Assembly (NCBI RefSeq): GCF_009729555.1
Contig: NZ_WODC01000001.1
Location: forward strand, 682,001-746,000
Length of the DNA: 64,000 nucleotides
Reading direction: 5' to 3'
DNA from: Pseudodesulfovibrio alkaliphilus
GTDB taxonomy: Bacteria; Desulfobacterota; Desulfovibrionia; Desulfovibrionales; Desulfovibrionaceae
Shown here: positions 23,574 through 31,567 of the stretch, piece after piece
Position numbering within the stretch: position 1 is the stretch's first letter
Layout of the letters: each line of letters begins with the position of its first letter
Made by a program: the position numbers and the translations under genes
The notes under the pieces: model-generated
Told to the model about the DNA's origin: nothing
Seen by the model: the letters and a program-made list of their open reading frames with translations, nothing else
The model's database searches: none

Positions 23574-24035
23574 ATGAAGATCCGTCCTGATCAGATCGAA
23601 GGCGTTCAGCCGGAGCAAACGCAACGGAAGACTCCCGCTGTCTCCGGGCAGGCCTTCGGCGATCTCCTCACCCAGGAAGTGGCCAAGGGGACCACGGCAG
23701 CCGCCGCCCCGGCGCCCCCGCCCCTGATGGTGAACCCTCTGCTCGCTTCCGGCGCCCTGGGCGCCTCGCAGCAGGTGGATGGAGCCGCCGTGGCCGACCG
23801 GGTCGAATCCATTCTCGACAGGTGGGAAAGCTACGCCGCCACCCTCCAGAGCCCCGGAGCCTCCCTCAAGGAAGCCAACGGAGCCCTGGACGAGATCGCG
23901 GCCGAGGTGAAAGCCCTCAAGGCTGAATCGCCGGGCCTTGGCTCCAGCCATCCGGGCCTTCAGACCATCGTTGACGAGCTGGACGCCCTGGCCGCCGCCG
24001 AGCGATTCAAGTTCAACCGGGGCGACTACATCTAG
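23574..24035 (+). CDS. conserved hypothetical protein, possibly flagellum-associated, 153 aa
   Basis: ATG preceded by AGGAGTGCGA; an ATG nine bases earlier is too close to that site. The N-terminal third is polar and ends in an Ala/Pro-rich linker (GTTAAAAPAPPPLM). The C-terminal half (about 75-153) is predicted helical and acidic (VADRVESILDRWESYAATLQ, then LDEIAAEVKALKAE). There is no signal peptide or membrane span. I recognise no family. The N-terminal MKIRPDQIEGVQ with a helical tail and the sigma-54 promoter suggest a flagellar or chaperone-like helper, which is inference only. Confidence 0.6.
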   Translation: MKIRPDQIEGVQPEQTQRKTPAVSGQAFGDLLTQEVAKGTTAAAAPAPPPLMVNPLLASGALGASQQVDGAAVADRVESILDRWESYAATLQSPGASLKEANGALDEIAAEVKALKAESPGLGSSHPGLQTIVDELDALAAAERFKFNRGDYI

Positions 24036-24055
24036 TCGCCCCGCCCTTCCCGCAG

Positions 24056-24083
24056 GACCCGGACAGCCCCCGCCGTCCGGGTC
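24056..24083 (+). terminator. stem-loop after the sigma-54-driven gene
   Basis: GACCCGGAC and GTCCGGGTC (9 bp) flank a 10-base loop. It sits 20 bases after the stop and is followed by TTC. Confidence 0.55.
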
Positions 24084-24104
24084 TTCGTGCTGCCCCGGCC
24101 ACAC

Positions 24105-24144
24105 GAACAAGGCCCCTCCCGGAAATCCGGGGGGGGCCTTGTTC
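24105..24144 (-). terminator. long terminator hairpin of livF
   Basis: An 18-bp stem (GAACAAGGCCCC arm) with one wobble pair and loop AAAT, 21 bases beyond the livF stop. It can act on both strands. Confidence 0.7.
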
Positions 24145-24165
24145 GCTTCCAGGGCTCAGGCGGGG

Positions 24166-24894
24166 CTACTCGCCGAGGTATGCCTTGCGGATGTCCGGGT
24201 TGTGGAGCAGGACCGAGGCATCGTCCTCCATGACCACGGAGCCGGTTTCGAGCACATAGCCGCGCCGGGCGCACTGGAGCGCGAGGTTGGCGTTCTGCTC
24301 CACCAGGACCACGGTCACGCCCTGACCGTTGATGGTGGCGATGATGTCGAATATCTGCTTGACCAGGAGGGGGGCCAGGCCCATGGACGGCTCGTCCAGC
24401 AGCAGCACCTTGGGCCGCGACATGAGGGCGCGGGCCATGGCCAGCATCTGCTGCTCGCCGCCGGAGAGCGTTCCACCCAGCTGCCTGCGCCGCTCGCGCA
24501 GCTTGGGAAACAGCTCGTACACCCGCTCCAGGTCCTCCTTGATCCCGGCCGAATCGCGGCGGAAAAAAGCGCCCATGTCCAGATTCTCGGTGACCGTCAG
24601 CCTGGGGAAGATGCGCCGCCCCTCGGGCACCTGACACAGTCCCCGAGAAGGCAACTGGTCCGGGGCCACGTCGTTGATACGCTCGCCCTTGTAGAAGATG
24701 TCGCCTTCCACGGCCTTGACCACGTTGCACATGGTCATCAAGGTGGTGGACTTGCCCGCGCCGTTGGCACCGATGATAGTCACGATCTCGCCCTCATATA
24801 CCTTGAGGGAAATGCCCTTGAGCGCCCTGATCCGGCCATAGGCCGAGACCACGTTCCGCAGTTCGAGGATGGGCTGCCTGCCGTCTTGACTCAT
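24166..24894 (-). CDS. livF: branched-chain amino acid ABC importer, ATP-binding subunit LivF, 242 aa
   Basis: ABC ATPase with Walker A IIGANGAGKSTT, Q-loop region GLCQVPEGRRIFPRLTV, signature LSGGEQQMLAMARAL, Walker B VLLLDEPSMGLAP and the switch His region VVLVEQNANLAL. EGRRIFPRLTVTENL is typical of LivF as against LivG. It couples ATP hydrolysis to transport through LivH-LivM. It is the last gene of the liv group, separated from livM by 186 bases that hold a repeat-like hairpin, unlike the tight spacing elsewhere in the operon. Confidence 0.92.
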   Translation of the reverse strand: MSQDGRQPILELRNVVSAYGRIRALKGISLKVYEGEIVTIIGANGAGKSTTLMTMCNVVKAVEGDIFYKGERINDVAPDQLPSRGLCQVPEGRRIFPRLTVTENLDMGAFFRRDSAGIKEDLERVYELFPKLRERRRQLGGTLSGGEQQMLAMARALMSRPKVLLLDEPSMGLAPLLVKQIFDIIATINGQGVTVVLVEQNANLALQCARRGYVLETGSVVMEDDASVLLHNPDIRKAYLGE

Positions 24895-24913
24895 GGGGGG
24901 ATGCCTCCGGCGG

Positions 24914-24963
24914 CTTAGGAAACCTTTTGAAAAAGGTCTCCTAAGAACCTTCCAAAACTTTTT
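24914..24963. repeat. hairpin plus A/T-rich tail between livM and livF
   Basis: CTTAGGAAACCTTTT and AAAAGGTCTCCTAAG form a 15-bp stem with one mismatch. AACCTTCCAAAACTTTTT follows. On the minus strand this reads as a strong hairpin between livM and livF. It resembles dispersed intergenic repeats of Desulfovibrio (memory of such sequences, not verified). Next to it, 24970-25010 holds a second imperfect hairpin around GTCAGCCAC. Confidence 0.5.
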
Positions 24964-25080
24964 AGCGTAACGGCGCTAGTACACCCGTGGTCAGCCACAG
25001 GTCGGGTACGCCGTTTTCAATCATTGTCATCAGCCCAAGACGTGCCTGTTGCGCTTGGGCGTCTTCCTGCCTAGTCCATC

Positions 25081-26271
25081 CTAGTCCATCTCTTCGGACC
25101 TGCGGCCCATGCGCTTGGCAGGCCAAAGCCCGGCAGGGCGCACGAGCATCATGGTACACATGACCCCGCCGAAGACGAGCATGCGGTAAAGCTCGAAGTC
25201 GCGAAACAGCTCGGGCAGGGCCACCAGGACCAGCACGCCGAGAATGACGCCGGGGATGGAGCCCATGCCGCCGAGCACGACCATGGCCAGAACCATGGCC
25301 GATTCGAGGAAGGTGAAAGATTCCGGCCCGACAAAGCGCATGCGCGAGGCAAAGAACGCCCCGGCCAACCCGGCGAAGGTGGCGCCCATGGCATAGGCCA
25401 GAAGCTTGAGCAAAAAAGTGTTCACGCCCATGAGTTCGGCTGCGGTCTCATCCTCGCGGATGGCCTCCCAGGCCCGGCCGATGCGCGAGTGATTGAGCCG
25501 GTAGACCGCCAGCACCGTGAAAACGGCGATACCCAGAATGACGTAATAGAGCGACGAGAGGGATGCGAAGTTGTAACCGAAGAAGTCGGGCCTGGGGATG
25601 CCGAGGATGCCGTTGGGACCGTTGGTCAGGGCCATCCAGTTGTTGAGGATGAGGCGCACAATCTCGCCGAAACCCAGGGTGACGATGGCCAGATAGTCAC
25701 CGCGCATGCGCAGGGTGGGAAACCCGATGATGCAGCCGGAGATGGCGGCCAACAGGGCGGCCACGGGCAGACAGGCCCAGAACGAAAGGCCGAAATGCAG
25801 ACTGAGCAGAGCGTAGGTGTAGGCCCCCACGCCGTAAAAGGCGATGTAGCCGAGGTCGAGCAGCCCGGCCAGCCCTACCACCACGTTGAGGCCAAGCCCA
25901 AGGCAGATGTAAATGAGTACCGAGATGGCCACATCGTTGCCGTAGCGGCCCGCGAACTGGGGATAGATCAGGGCTGCGGCCAGGACAACGGCCAGCAGCA
26001 GCCAGGTGGGAGCCTTCTGGTAGCCCCTGCCCACGGCTTCTGTCGCCCGGACCAGAGGGGTGCCGATGAAATCAAGGAGCCCCGCCCGGCGAAGGTGGTA
26101 AACGGCCACGATGAGCGCGGCAGCCACGGCGACCTTGCTGAAGACCGCCCAGGTCTCGGAAAACTCGAATCCCCCTGGCTTGATGCCCAAAAGAGGCCAA
26201 AGCAGCATCAGAAACCAGAAGAGCCCGACCCCGAGGCCGATCCACAATCGCTTAGACTCTTGTATCGTCAA
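25081..26271 (-). CDS. livM: branched-chain amino acid ABC importer permease LivM, 396 aa
   Basis: Inner-membrane permease with ten or more hydrophobic segments. The conserved core includes GLNVVVGLAGLLDLGYIAFY, the EAA-like loop RIGRAWEAIREDETAAELMG and the end segment LAMVVLGGMGSIPGVILG. An extra N-terminal membrane region of about 110 residues precedes the core, as in longer LivM proteins. Two CTAGTCCATC copies sit at the stop, where the reading ends RRSEEMD. The start overlaps the end of livH by 20 bases, so the permeases are coupled. Confidence 0.93.
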   Translation of the reverse strand: MTIQESKRLWIGLGVGLFWFLMLLWPLLGIKPGGFEFSETWAVFSKVAVAAALIVAVYHLRRAGLLDFIGTPLVRATEAVGRGYQKAPTWLLLAVVLAAALIYPQFAGRYGNDVAISVLIYICLGLGLNVVVGLAGLLDLGYIAFYGVGAYTYALLSLHFGLSFWACLPVAALLAAISGCIIGFPTLRMRGDYLAIVTLGFGEIVRLILNNWMALTNGPNGILGIPRPDFFGYNFASLSSLYYVILGIAVFTVLAVYRLNHSRIGRAWEAIREDETAAELMGVNTFLLKLLAYAMGATFAGLAGAFFASRMRFVGPESFTFLESAMVLAMVVLGGMGSIPGVILGVLVLVALPELFRDFELYRMLVFGGVMCTMMLVRPAGLWPAKRMGRRSEEMD

Positions 26272-27154
26272 CGTTCTCTCCCATGATGCCGGTGGGCTTG
26301 AAGTAGAGCACCCCGATCAGGATGATGAAGGCGAACACGTCCTTGTACTGGCTGGATATGTATCCTGCGGCGAAAATTTCGACCATGCCGATGATCAGCC
26401 CGCCGAGCATGGCTCCGGTGATGTTGCCGATGCCCCCGAGCACGGCCGCGGCAAAGGCCTTGATGCCTGGCACAAAGCCCATGGAGTAGCTGACCGTGCC
26501 GTAGTAGAGTCCGACCATGATGCCTGCGGCCGCGGCCAGCCCGGCACCGATGGCAAAGGTGAAGGCGATGATGTGGTTGGCGTTGATGCCGACCAGGGCG
26601 GACATGACCTTGTCCTGGGCCGTGGCCCGCATGGCCTTGCCGATGCGTGTCTTGAAAACCAGCAGGTTCAGGACCAGCAGCAGAAAGACGGTCAGCGCCA
26701 CGATGAGGCACTGCATGTAGGAGATATACAACCCGCCAAGCTGGAACCCGCCCGCCGTGATCTCGGTGGGATAGGCCTTGTCGTACTGTCCCTGGGTGAG
26801 CATCAGCCCGTTTTGCAGGAAGATGGACATGCCAAGGGCCGACAGGAGCACAGCCAGCCGCGATGCTTGGCGCAACGGACGGTAGGCCAGCCGTTCCACG
26901 GCCATGGCCAGCATGGCGCAGTAGAGCATGGCCAGCACAAGCCCTATGCCCAGACAGACATAGGGATGCACCCCCTGGGCGGCCAGCCAGGAGATGAAGA
27001 TGACGCCCATGTACCCGCCCGCGGCAAAGAACTCGCCGTGGGCGAAGTTGATCAGCTGGATGATGCCGTAGACCATGGTGTAGCCCAGGGCGATAAGGGC
27101 GTACACGCCGCCCAGGGTCAGGCCGTTGATGAGCTGCTGAATGAAGTAGTCCAT
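26252..27154 (-). CDS. livH: branched-chain amino acid ABC importer permease LivH, 300 aa
   Basis: Membrane permease: FIQQLINGLTLGGVYALIAL at the start, LGYTMVYGIIQLINFAHGEF next, and late AFAAAVLGGIGNITGAMLGG. About eight membrane helices are visible. It forms the channel with LivM and takes substrate from the LivK lipoprotein. The gene lies 85 bases after livK, with a hairpin in the gap, and runs into livM. Start MDYFIQQ is the only good choice for the helix. Confidence 0.93.
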   Translation of the reverse strand: MDYFIQQLINGLTLGGVYALIALGYTMVYGIIQLINFAHGEFFAAGGYMGVIFISWLAAQGVHPYVCLGIGLVLAMLYCAMLAMAVERLAYRPLRQASRLAVLLSALGMSIFLQNGLMLTQGQYDKAYPTEITAGGFQLGGLYISYMQCLIVALTVFLLLVLNLLVFKTRIGKAMRATAQDKVMSALVGINANHIIAFTFAIGAGLAAAAGIMVGLYYGTVSYSMGFVPGIKAFAAAVLGGIGNITGAMLGGLIIGMVEIFAAGYISSQYKDVFAFIILIGVLYFKPTGIMGENVDDTRV

Positions 27155-27169
27155 GTGCTTCCGGGAGTG

Positions 27170-27195
27170 GCGGAGCCCCGCGCACGGGGCTCCGC
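27170..27195 (-). terminator. attenuating hairpin between livK and livH
   Basis: GCGGAGCCCC and GGGGCTCCGC (10 bp) enclose a 6-base loop. There is no T-run. Such a hairpin after a binding-protein gene often stabilises its mRNA relative to the permeases. Confidence 0.5.
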
Positions 27196-27239
27196 TCTCG
27201 TAGTTGCGGGTGAAGCGGCAGACCGGGTCTGCCCCTTGG

Positions 27240-28397
27240 CTAGTACTTCTGGCCGGTCAGGGAGTTCCAGTACGGCACGAACTGGCCGTCCTTGACCTGA
27301 TAGACCGTGTAGTTGGAGCCGGAGTCGCCCTTCTCGTCGTAGCTGACCTTCTTGGAGGCGCCGTCAAAGGAGAGCTTGAGCAGCTCCTCGCGCACCTTGG
27401 CCGGATCGGTGGTCCCGGCGGCCCTGACGGCCAGCAGATAGGCCATGGCCGAGTCATAGGAATAGGCCGAGTAGGCACCCGGGTCGGAGTACTTGGACGA
27501 GTAGTTGGCCAGGAAGTCCTTGTATCCCTGGGTGCTGGTGTCGATGTCGCCGAATGTGCAGAACATGCCTTCGGAGTCGGCCTTGGCGAACTCGATAAGC
27601 TTGGGATGGAACACGGCGTCCTGGCCCATGAGGATGGCGTCGACGCCCATGCGGCGGGCCTGGATGACCATGGTGGCCCCGGAGGAGGAGTTCTGCAGGG
27701 AGATATAGAACAGGTCGGGATTGCGGTCCTTGACCATGGTCAGGACGGCGGAGAAGTCCTTGTCGCCCTGGTTGACGTGCTCGTGGCCCAAGACCTCGAT
27801 GCCCGCCTCCCTGGCGGCGGCGGCCACGCCGTCGGCCATGCCCTGGGAGTAGGTGGTCTTGTCGTCCACGATGAAGACGCTCTTCACGTCAGCCACTTCC
27901 TTCATGAACTTGACCGCGGCCGGCGCCTGATGGTCGTCGCGGCCGCAGGTGCGGAACATGTAGGGCAGGCCGCGCTCGGTGACAGCCGGGCTGGTGGAGG
28001 CCGGGGTGATCATGATGATGTCTTCCTCGGCCAGGGTCTCAGAGGCCGGGATGGTGGCGCTGGAGCAGTAAGCGCCGATAACGGCCGGAACCTTGTCGTT
28101 GATCAGCTTGTTGGCCGCGGCCACGGCCTGCTTGGGATCGCAGGCGGAGTCGGCGGGGACCACGACGATGTCGGAAAAGCCCGGCAGACCGCCCTGCGCC
28201 TTGATGACCGCCACAGCGGCTTCGGCTCCCTGCCTGATGTCGTTGCCATCGGCGGCGTAGGGGCCGGTCAGGGGCGACAGGGTGCCGATCTTCAGAACCG
28301 GATCGGCCTGCTTCTGTTCCTCGCCACCACCGCCGCAGCCCGCCAGGACCAGGGCCAGAGCGGCCATGGCCACTCCCAGTACGATTAACCGTTTCAT
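27240..28397 (-). CDS. livK: branched-chain amino acid ABC importer substrate-binding lipoprotein, 385 aa
   Basis: Lipoprotein signal with lipobox LVLAGC (Cys near residue 21), then a Gly/Gln linker. The mature Leu/Ile/Val-binding fold starts LKIGTLSPLTGPYAADG. Further family motifs are PAVIGAYCSSATIPAS and YMFRTCGRDDHQAP. It is anchored at the periplasmic side of the inner membrane and captures the ligand, which may be a branched amino acid, amide or other small compound. The ATG (MKRLIV) follows GGAGAG; a GTG six bases earlier is less likely. Confidence 0.92.
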   Translation of the reverse strand: MKRLIVLGVAMAALALVLAGCGGGGEEQKQADPVLKIGTLSPLTGPYAADGNDIRQGAEAAVAVIKAQGGLPGFSDIVVVPADSACDPKQAVAAANKLINDKVPAVIGAYCSSATIPASETLAEEDIIMITPASTSPAVTERGLPYMFRTCGRDDHQAPAAVKFMKEVADVKSVFIVDDKTTYSQGMADGVAAAAREAGIEVLGHEHVNQGDKDFSAVLTMVKDRNPDLFYISLQNSSSGATMVIQARRMGVDAILMGQDAVFHPKLIEFAKADSEGMFCTFGDIDTSTQGYKDFLANYSSKYSDPGAYSAYSYDSAMAYLLAVRAAGTTDPAKVREELLKLSFDGASKKVSYDEKGDSGSNYTVYQVKDGQFVPYWNSLTGQKY

Positions 28398-28437
28398 TGA
28401 CACTCTCTCCGTTGTTGCGGTTGCGGCCAGCCTCTCG

Positions 28438-29193
28438 TCACTGGCCCAAATATGCCTCGATCACCTTGGGGTCGCGCTGAATTTCCTCAGGCCTCCCCTC
28501 GGCAATCATCACACCGTGATCAAGCACGACGATGCGGCTGCAAATGCCCATGACCACCTTCATGTCATGCTCGACCATGAGCACGTTGACGCCCAGGTCG
28601 GTGATATGCCCAATGGCGTCCACCAGCTCCCTGGATTCCGAGGGATTGAGCCCCGCTGCGGGCTCGTCAAGCAGCAGGGTCTGCGGCTCGCTGGCCAGGG
28701 CGCGGGCTATCTCGAGCCTGCGCTGGTGGCCATAAGGCAGATTGGAGGAGATTTCGTCGGCCATATCGCCAAGCCCCATGAAGTCGAGGGCCCGCTGGGC
28801 CTTATCCTGGATGCGCGCCTCCTCGCGCCGCTGGGAGGGGCTGCGCAAGACCGCCCCAACCACTCCGGCAGACGAGCGGGAATGCTGGGCCACCATACAG
28901 TTCTCCAGGGCGGTCATCTTGGGAAAAAGGCGGATGTTCTGAAAGGTCCGGGCGATGCCCATGGCCAGAACCTGGTAGGGCCGAAGCCCGGTGATGCGTT
29001 TTCCATCGTAGGTAGCCTTGCCCGCCGAGGCCCTGTACACGCCGGTAATAACATTGAATACCGTGGTCTTGCCTGCGCCGTTGGGGCCGATGAGCCCCAC
29101 CACCTCGCCTTCGCCAAGGGAGAACGACACATCGGTCAGGGCCTGCAGTCCTCCAAAGCGGACACAGATGTCATCAAGAATGAGATTCGCCAT
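28438..29193 (-). CDS. livG: branched-chain amino acid ABC importer, ATP-binding subunit LivG, 251 aa
   Basis: ABC ATPase: Walker A LIGPNGAGKTTVFNVITG, the LivG-typical GIARTFQNIRLFPKMTALEN, signature LPYGHQRRLEIARALA, Walker B LLLDEPAAGLNP, and VNVLMVEHDMKVVM at the switch. I start at MANLILDDICVRFGG; the frame extends upstream without homology. It is the first gene of livG-livK-livH-livM-livF, an order that differs from the usual KHMGF arrangement. It is 40 bases from livK. Confidence 0.92.
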   Translation of the reverse strand: MANLILDDICVRFGGLQALTDVSFSLGEGEVVGLIGPNGAGKTTVFNVITGVYRASAGKATYDGKRITGLRPYQVLAMGIARTFQNIRLFPKMTALENCMVAQHSRSSAGVVGAVLRSPSQRREEARIQDKAQRALDFMGLGDMADEISSNLPYGHQRRLEIARALASEPQTLLLDEPAAGLNPSESRELVDAIGHITDLGVNVLMVEHDMKVVMGICSRIVVLDHGVMIAEGRPEEIQRDPKVIEAYLGQ

Positions 29194-29501
29194 ACAAACC
29201 CGATCAATGAGTAAAAGACACTTTTTCAACAGGAAGCACATTCGCAGCCGTTCCCGGCTCTCCGGCTCGGCGCATCTTTTTCTGACAGGACGCACACCTT
29301 TACCCTATTTGCGTAAAATTGTCTAATTTCCCTCAGCAATGGGAGCATCTTGCTCATTGTTTTGTCTTTGGTTATTTTTCAGAATATCATTTTTCTCCAA
29401 ACAAGAGCAGCAGACGATCCTTCGCGGCACCCCTCGTTTTCTTGTCGATTGCCCTGAAATCGTCGCAAAGACGAAGGGAGACCTCCCGGCCTGCAAACAA
29501 A
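29194..29501. other. intergenic region upstream of livG
   Basis: No coding sequence is credible. It is AT-rich near 29300-29400, where the livG promoter should lie on the minus strand. I cannot fix a convincing -35/-10 pair. Confidence 0.35.
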
Positions 29502-29531
29502 CCGGGGCCGGAGCATTCGCTCCGGCCCCGG
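29502..29531. terminator. terminator of the proVWX operon
   Basis: CCGGGGCCGGAGC and GCTCCGGCCCCGG form a 13-bp stem with loop ATTC. On the minus strand TTTGTTTG follows. It is 36 bases beyond the proX stop. Confidence 0.75.
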
Positions 29532-29566
29532 GCATATATCTGGGCAGGGAGATGTTTCGGACAGGA

Positions 29567-30595
29567 CTATTTCGCCGCGTCCCTGGCCGCCTGGAGCCAG
29601 CCGTCCCAGGTGGCCTTGTTGGCAGCGATCCACTCGTCCACGTGCTTTTCTATGGATGCCTGCGACTTCTCACCTTTGTTCATCCGGGCGTTTTGCGCGT
29701 TAATGTCGGCAAGTGGCAGCGTGAAGGCCTCGAAAAACTTCCTGACCGCCGGGTTGTCGGCGAGGAATTTCTTGTTAGCCGCGATCCGAATATCGGAAAC
29801 CACGAACCCGAGGTCGATGGGATCGGAGACTGCACCTTCGACCCCGGCGACGGTCATCCGATCCTCAGCGCCCTTCTGGGCTTCGCTGGGCAGAATTTCT
29901 GGCACGTTGATCCACATCACATCGGTGCCGGGCTTGAGCACATAGGTGGTCCAGTTGGGTGTCCAGGTATAAAAGAACACGGGTTCCCCGCTCTTGAACG
30001 CACCCACGGCACCTGCCATGCCCGCCTCGTAAGAGGCCTTGATCGGATTGACGTACTCTTTCAGGCCGTAGACCTCCATGTGATGGGCGATGGCTGTTTC
30101 ACATCCCCAGCCGGGGGGGCAGGCGGTCAGGTCGGCCTTGCCGTTGCCGTTGGCGTCAAATGCCTTGACCACTTCAGGACGCTTGAAGTCTTCCAGGGAC
30201 TTGATGCCGAACTCCTCCACATGCTTTTTGGACACCAGATACCCCTGGAGTCCGCCAGCCTTGGCCACATAGCCGATAAGCTCGCACTTGTCCGCAAAGT
30301 CGGCAGGCAACTGGGGATCATGCAGGGGGAACCAGCCGTTAGTCCAATAGTCCAGGTCACCCAGGGCGATGGACTTGTATGCCAGGGGATTGGCGAGATC
30401 CTTGGGCTTTTTGACCGTGTAGCCTAGCTCCTCAAGCCCGCGGCGCACAAGCGCCTCCTGGAAAAAGCCGGTGTTCCACGTGGCCCTGGCCGGGTTGACG
30501 GTCACGCCCTGGCCGGGCTTTTCGGCCGAGGCATGGGCCGGGATCGTCAGGAACAGCGCACAGGCTGCGGCAAGCAGGATTTTCTTCAGTTTCAT
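29567..30595 (-). CDS. proX: glycine betaine/proline ABC importer substrate-binding protein ProX, 342 aa
   Basis: A cleavable signal peptide (KILLAAACALFLTIPAHASA) precedes a ProX/OpuAC-type fold. Features are VTVNPARATWNTGFFQEALV, LDYWTNGWFPLHDP, and GEPVFFYTWTPNWTTYVLKP with the aromatic cage that holds a quaternary ammonium. The start follows AGGAGG. Periplasmic osmoprotectant receptor. It is the third gene after proV and proW; the order V-W-X is standard. Confidence 0.92.
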   Translation of the reverse strand: MKLKKILLAAACALFLTIPAHASAEKPGQGVTVNPARATWNTGFFQEALVRRGLEELGYTVKKPKDLANPLAYKSIALGDLDYWTNGWFPLHDPQLPADFADKCELIGYVAKAGGLQGYLVSKKHVEEFGIKSLEDFKRPEVVKAFDANGNGKADLTACPPGWGCETAIAHHMEVYGLKEYVNPIKASYEAGMAGAVGAFKSGEPVFFYTWTPNWTTYVLKPGTDVMWINVPEILPSEAQKGAEDRMTVAGVEGAVSDPIDLGFVVSDIRIAANKKFLADNPAVRKFFEAFTLPLADINAQNARMNKGEKSQASIEKHVDEWIAANKATWDGWLQAARDAAK

Positions 30596-30642
30596 GAGTT
30601 CCTCCTCAAATGGTTTGGAGCCCCCCCCATCCGGTGGGCGCG

Positions 30643-31470
30643 TTATTTCCGGGCCATGGACTGGGTGATGCGGTCAAGGATGATGGCCATGAGCACGATG
30701 CCCAGACCGCCGATGACGGCGCGCCCGATGTCCAGGGTATTCAGGCCGAGGACCACGGGTGAGCCGAGCCCGCCAGCGCCGATGAGCGCGGCGATGACAA
30801 CCATGGACAGGGCCATCATCATGGTCTGGTTGAGTCCCGCCAGTATGGTGGGCATGGCGAGCGGTATCTGCACCCGCACCAGCACCTGCATCCGGGTGGC
30901 GCCAAAGGCCTGGGCAGCCTCGATCAGCTCGGGATGAACCCCCCGGATGCCGAGGCTGGTCAGCCTGATGATGGGCGGCAGGGCAAAGACTATGGTGGCC
31001 AGCACTCCGGCCACATTGCCCACCGAAAAAAGCATGACGATGGGCACAAGATACACAAAGGCCGGGGTGGTCTGCATGGCGTCGAGCACCGGACGCAGGG
31101 CCGACTCGAAACGGTCGCTGCGGCCGGATGCTATGCCCAGGGGAACGCCCGCAACGGTGCAAAAGACCACGGAAGAGAGAACCATGGCCAGAGTGGTCAT
31201 GGACTCCTCCCAAAGCCCCAGCATGCCGATGAGCACCAGCGATCCCAGAGTGAATGCGGCCATGCGTTTGCCCACGAACCACCATGCCGCAAAGACCACC
31301 ACCGCGATGACGACAAGCGGGTGCAATGCGTTGAGTCCGGCGTCAAAGCCGTTGAGGGTCTGCTCCACAGGCCACTTGAGGGCCTGGAAAACTTCGCGGT
31401 GGTTCACCACCAGCCAATCGACGCCTTTGGATACCCAGACGTCCATGGGTATGACTTGTTCTTCAAACAT
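30643..31470 (-). CDS. proW: glycine betaine/proline ABC importer permease ProW, 275 aa
   Basis: Binding-protein-dependent permease with about six membrane helices: VVIAVVVFAAWWFVGKRMAA, then TPAFVYLVPIVMLFSVGNVA. The EAA loop (ELIEAAQAFGATRMQVLVRV) docks on ProV. The end, ALIGAGGLGSPVVLGLNTLD, is characteristic of ProW/OpuAB. It lies 97 bases after proV, with a stem-loop between, and 47 bases before proX. Confidence 0.93.
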   Translation of the reverse strand: MFEEQVIPMDVWVSKGVDWLVVNHREVFQALKWPVEQTLNGFDAGLNALHPLVVIAVVVFAAWWFVGKRMAAFTLGSLVLIGMLGLWEESMTTLAMVLSSVVFCTVAGVPLGIASGRSDRFESALRPVLDAMQTTPAFVYLVPIVMLFSVGNVAGVLATIVFALPPIIRLTSLGIRGVHPELIEAAQAFGATRMQVLVRVQIPLAMPTILAGLNQTMMMALSMVVIAALIGAGGLGSPVVLGLNTLDIGRAVIGGLGIVLMAIILDRITQSMARK

Positions 31471-31526
31471 GCGTTATGCTCCTGAGCCGTTGCCTTGTCT
31501 TATCAAATCCACCCTGGAGGCTGCTC

Positions 31527-31557
31527 ACAAAGGTCCGAGCCCGGCTCGAACCTTTGT
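31527..31557 (-). terminator. stem-loop between proV and proW
   Basis: ACAAAGGTCCGAGC and GCTCGAACCTTTGT form a 14-bp stem with one mismatch and a 3-base loop. There is no T-run, so it is probably a processing or attenuation element. Confidence 0.45.
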
Positions 31558-31567
31558 CAGCAACCGG

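Noticed and set aside
24962-25159. 65-codon frame between livM and livF
   Set aside because: It runs across the repeat-like block and antisense-like sequence with no ribosome site.
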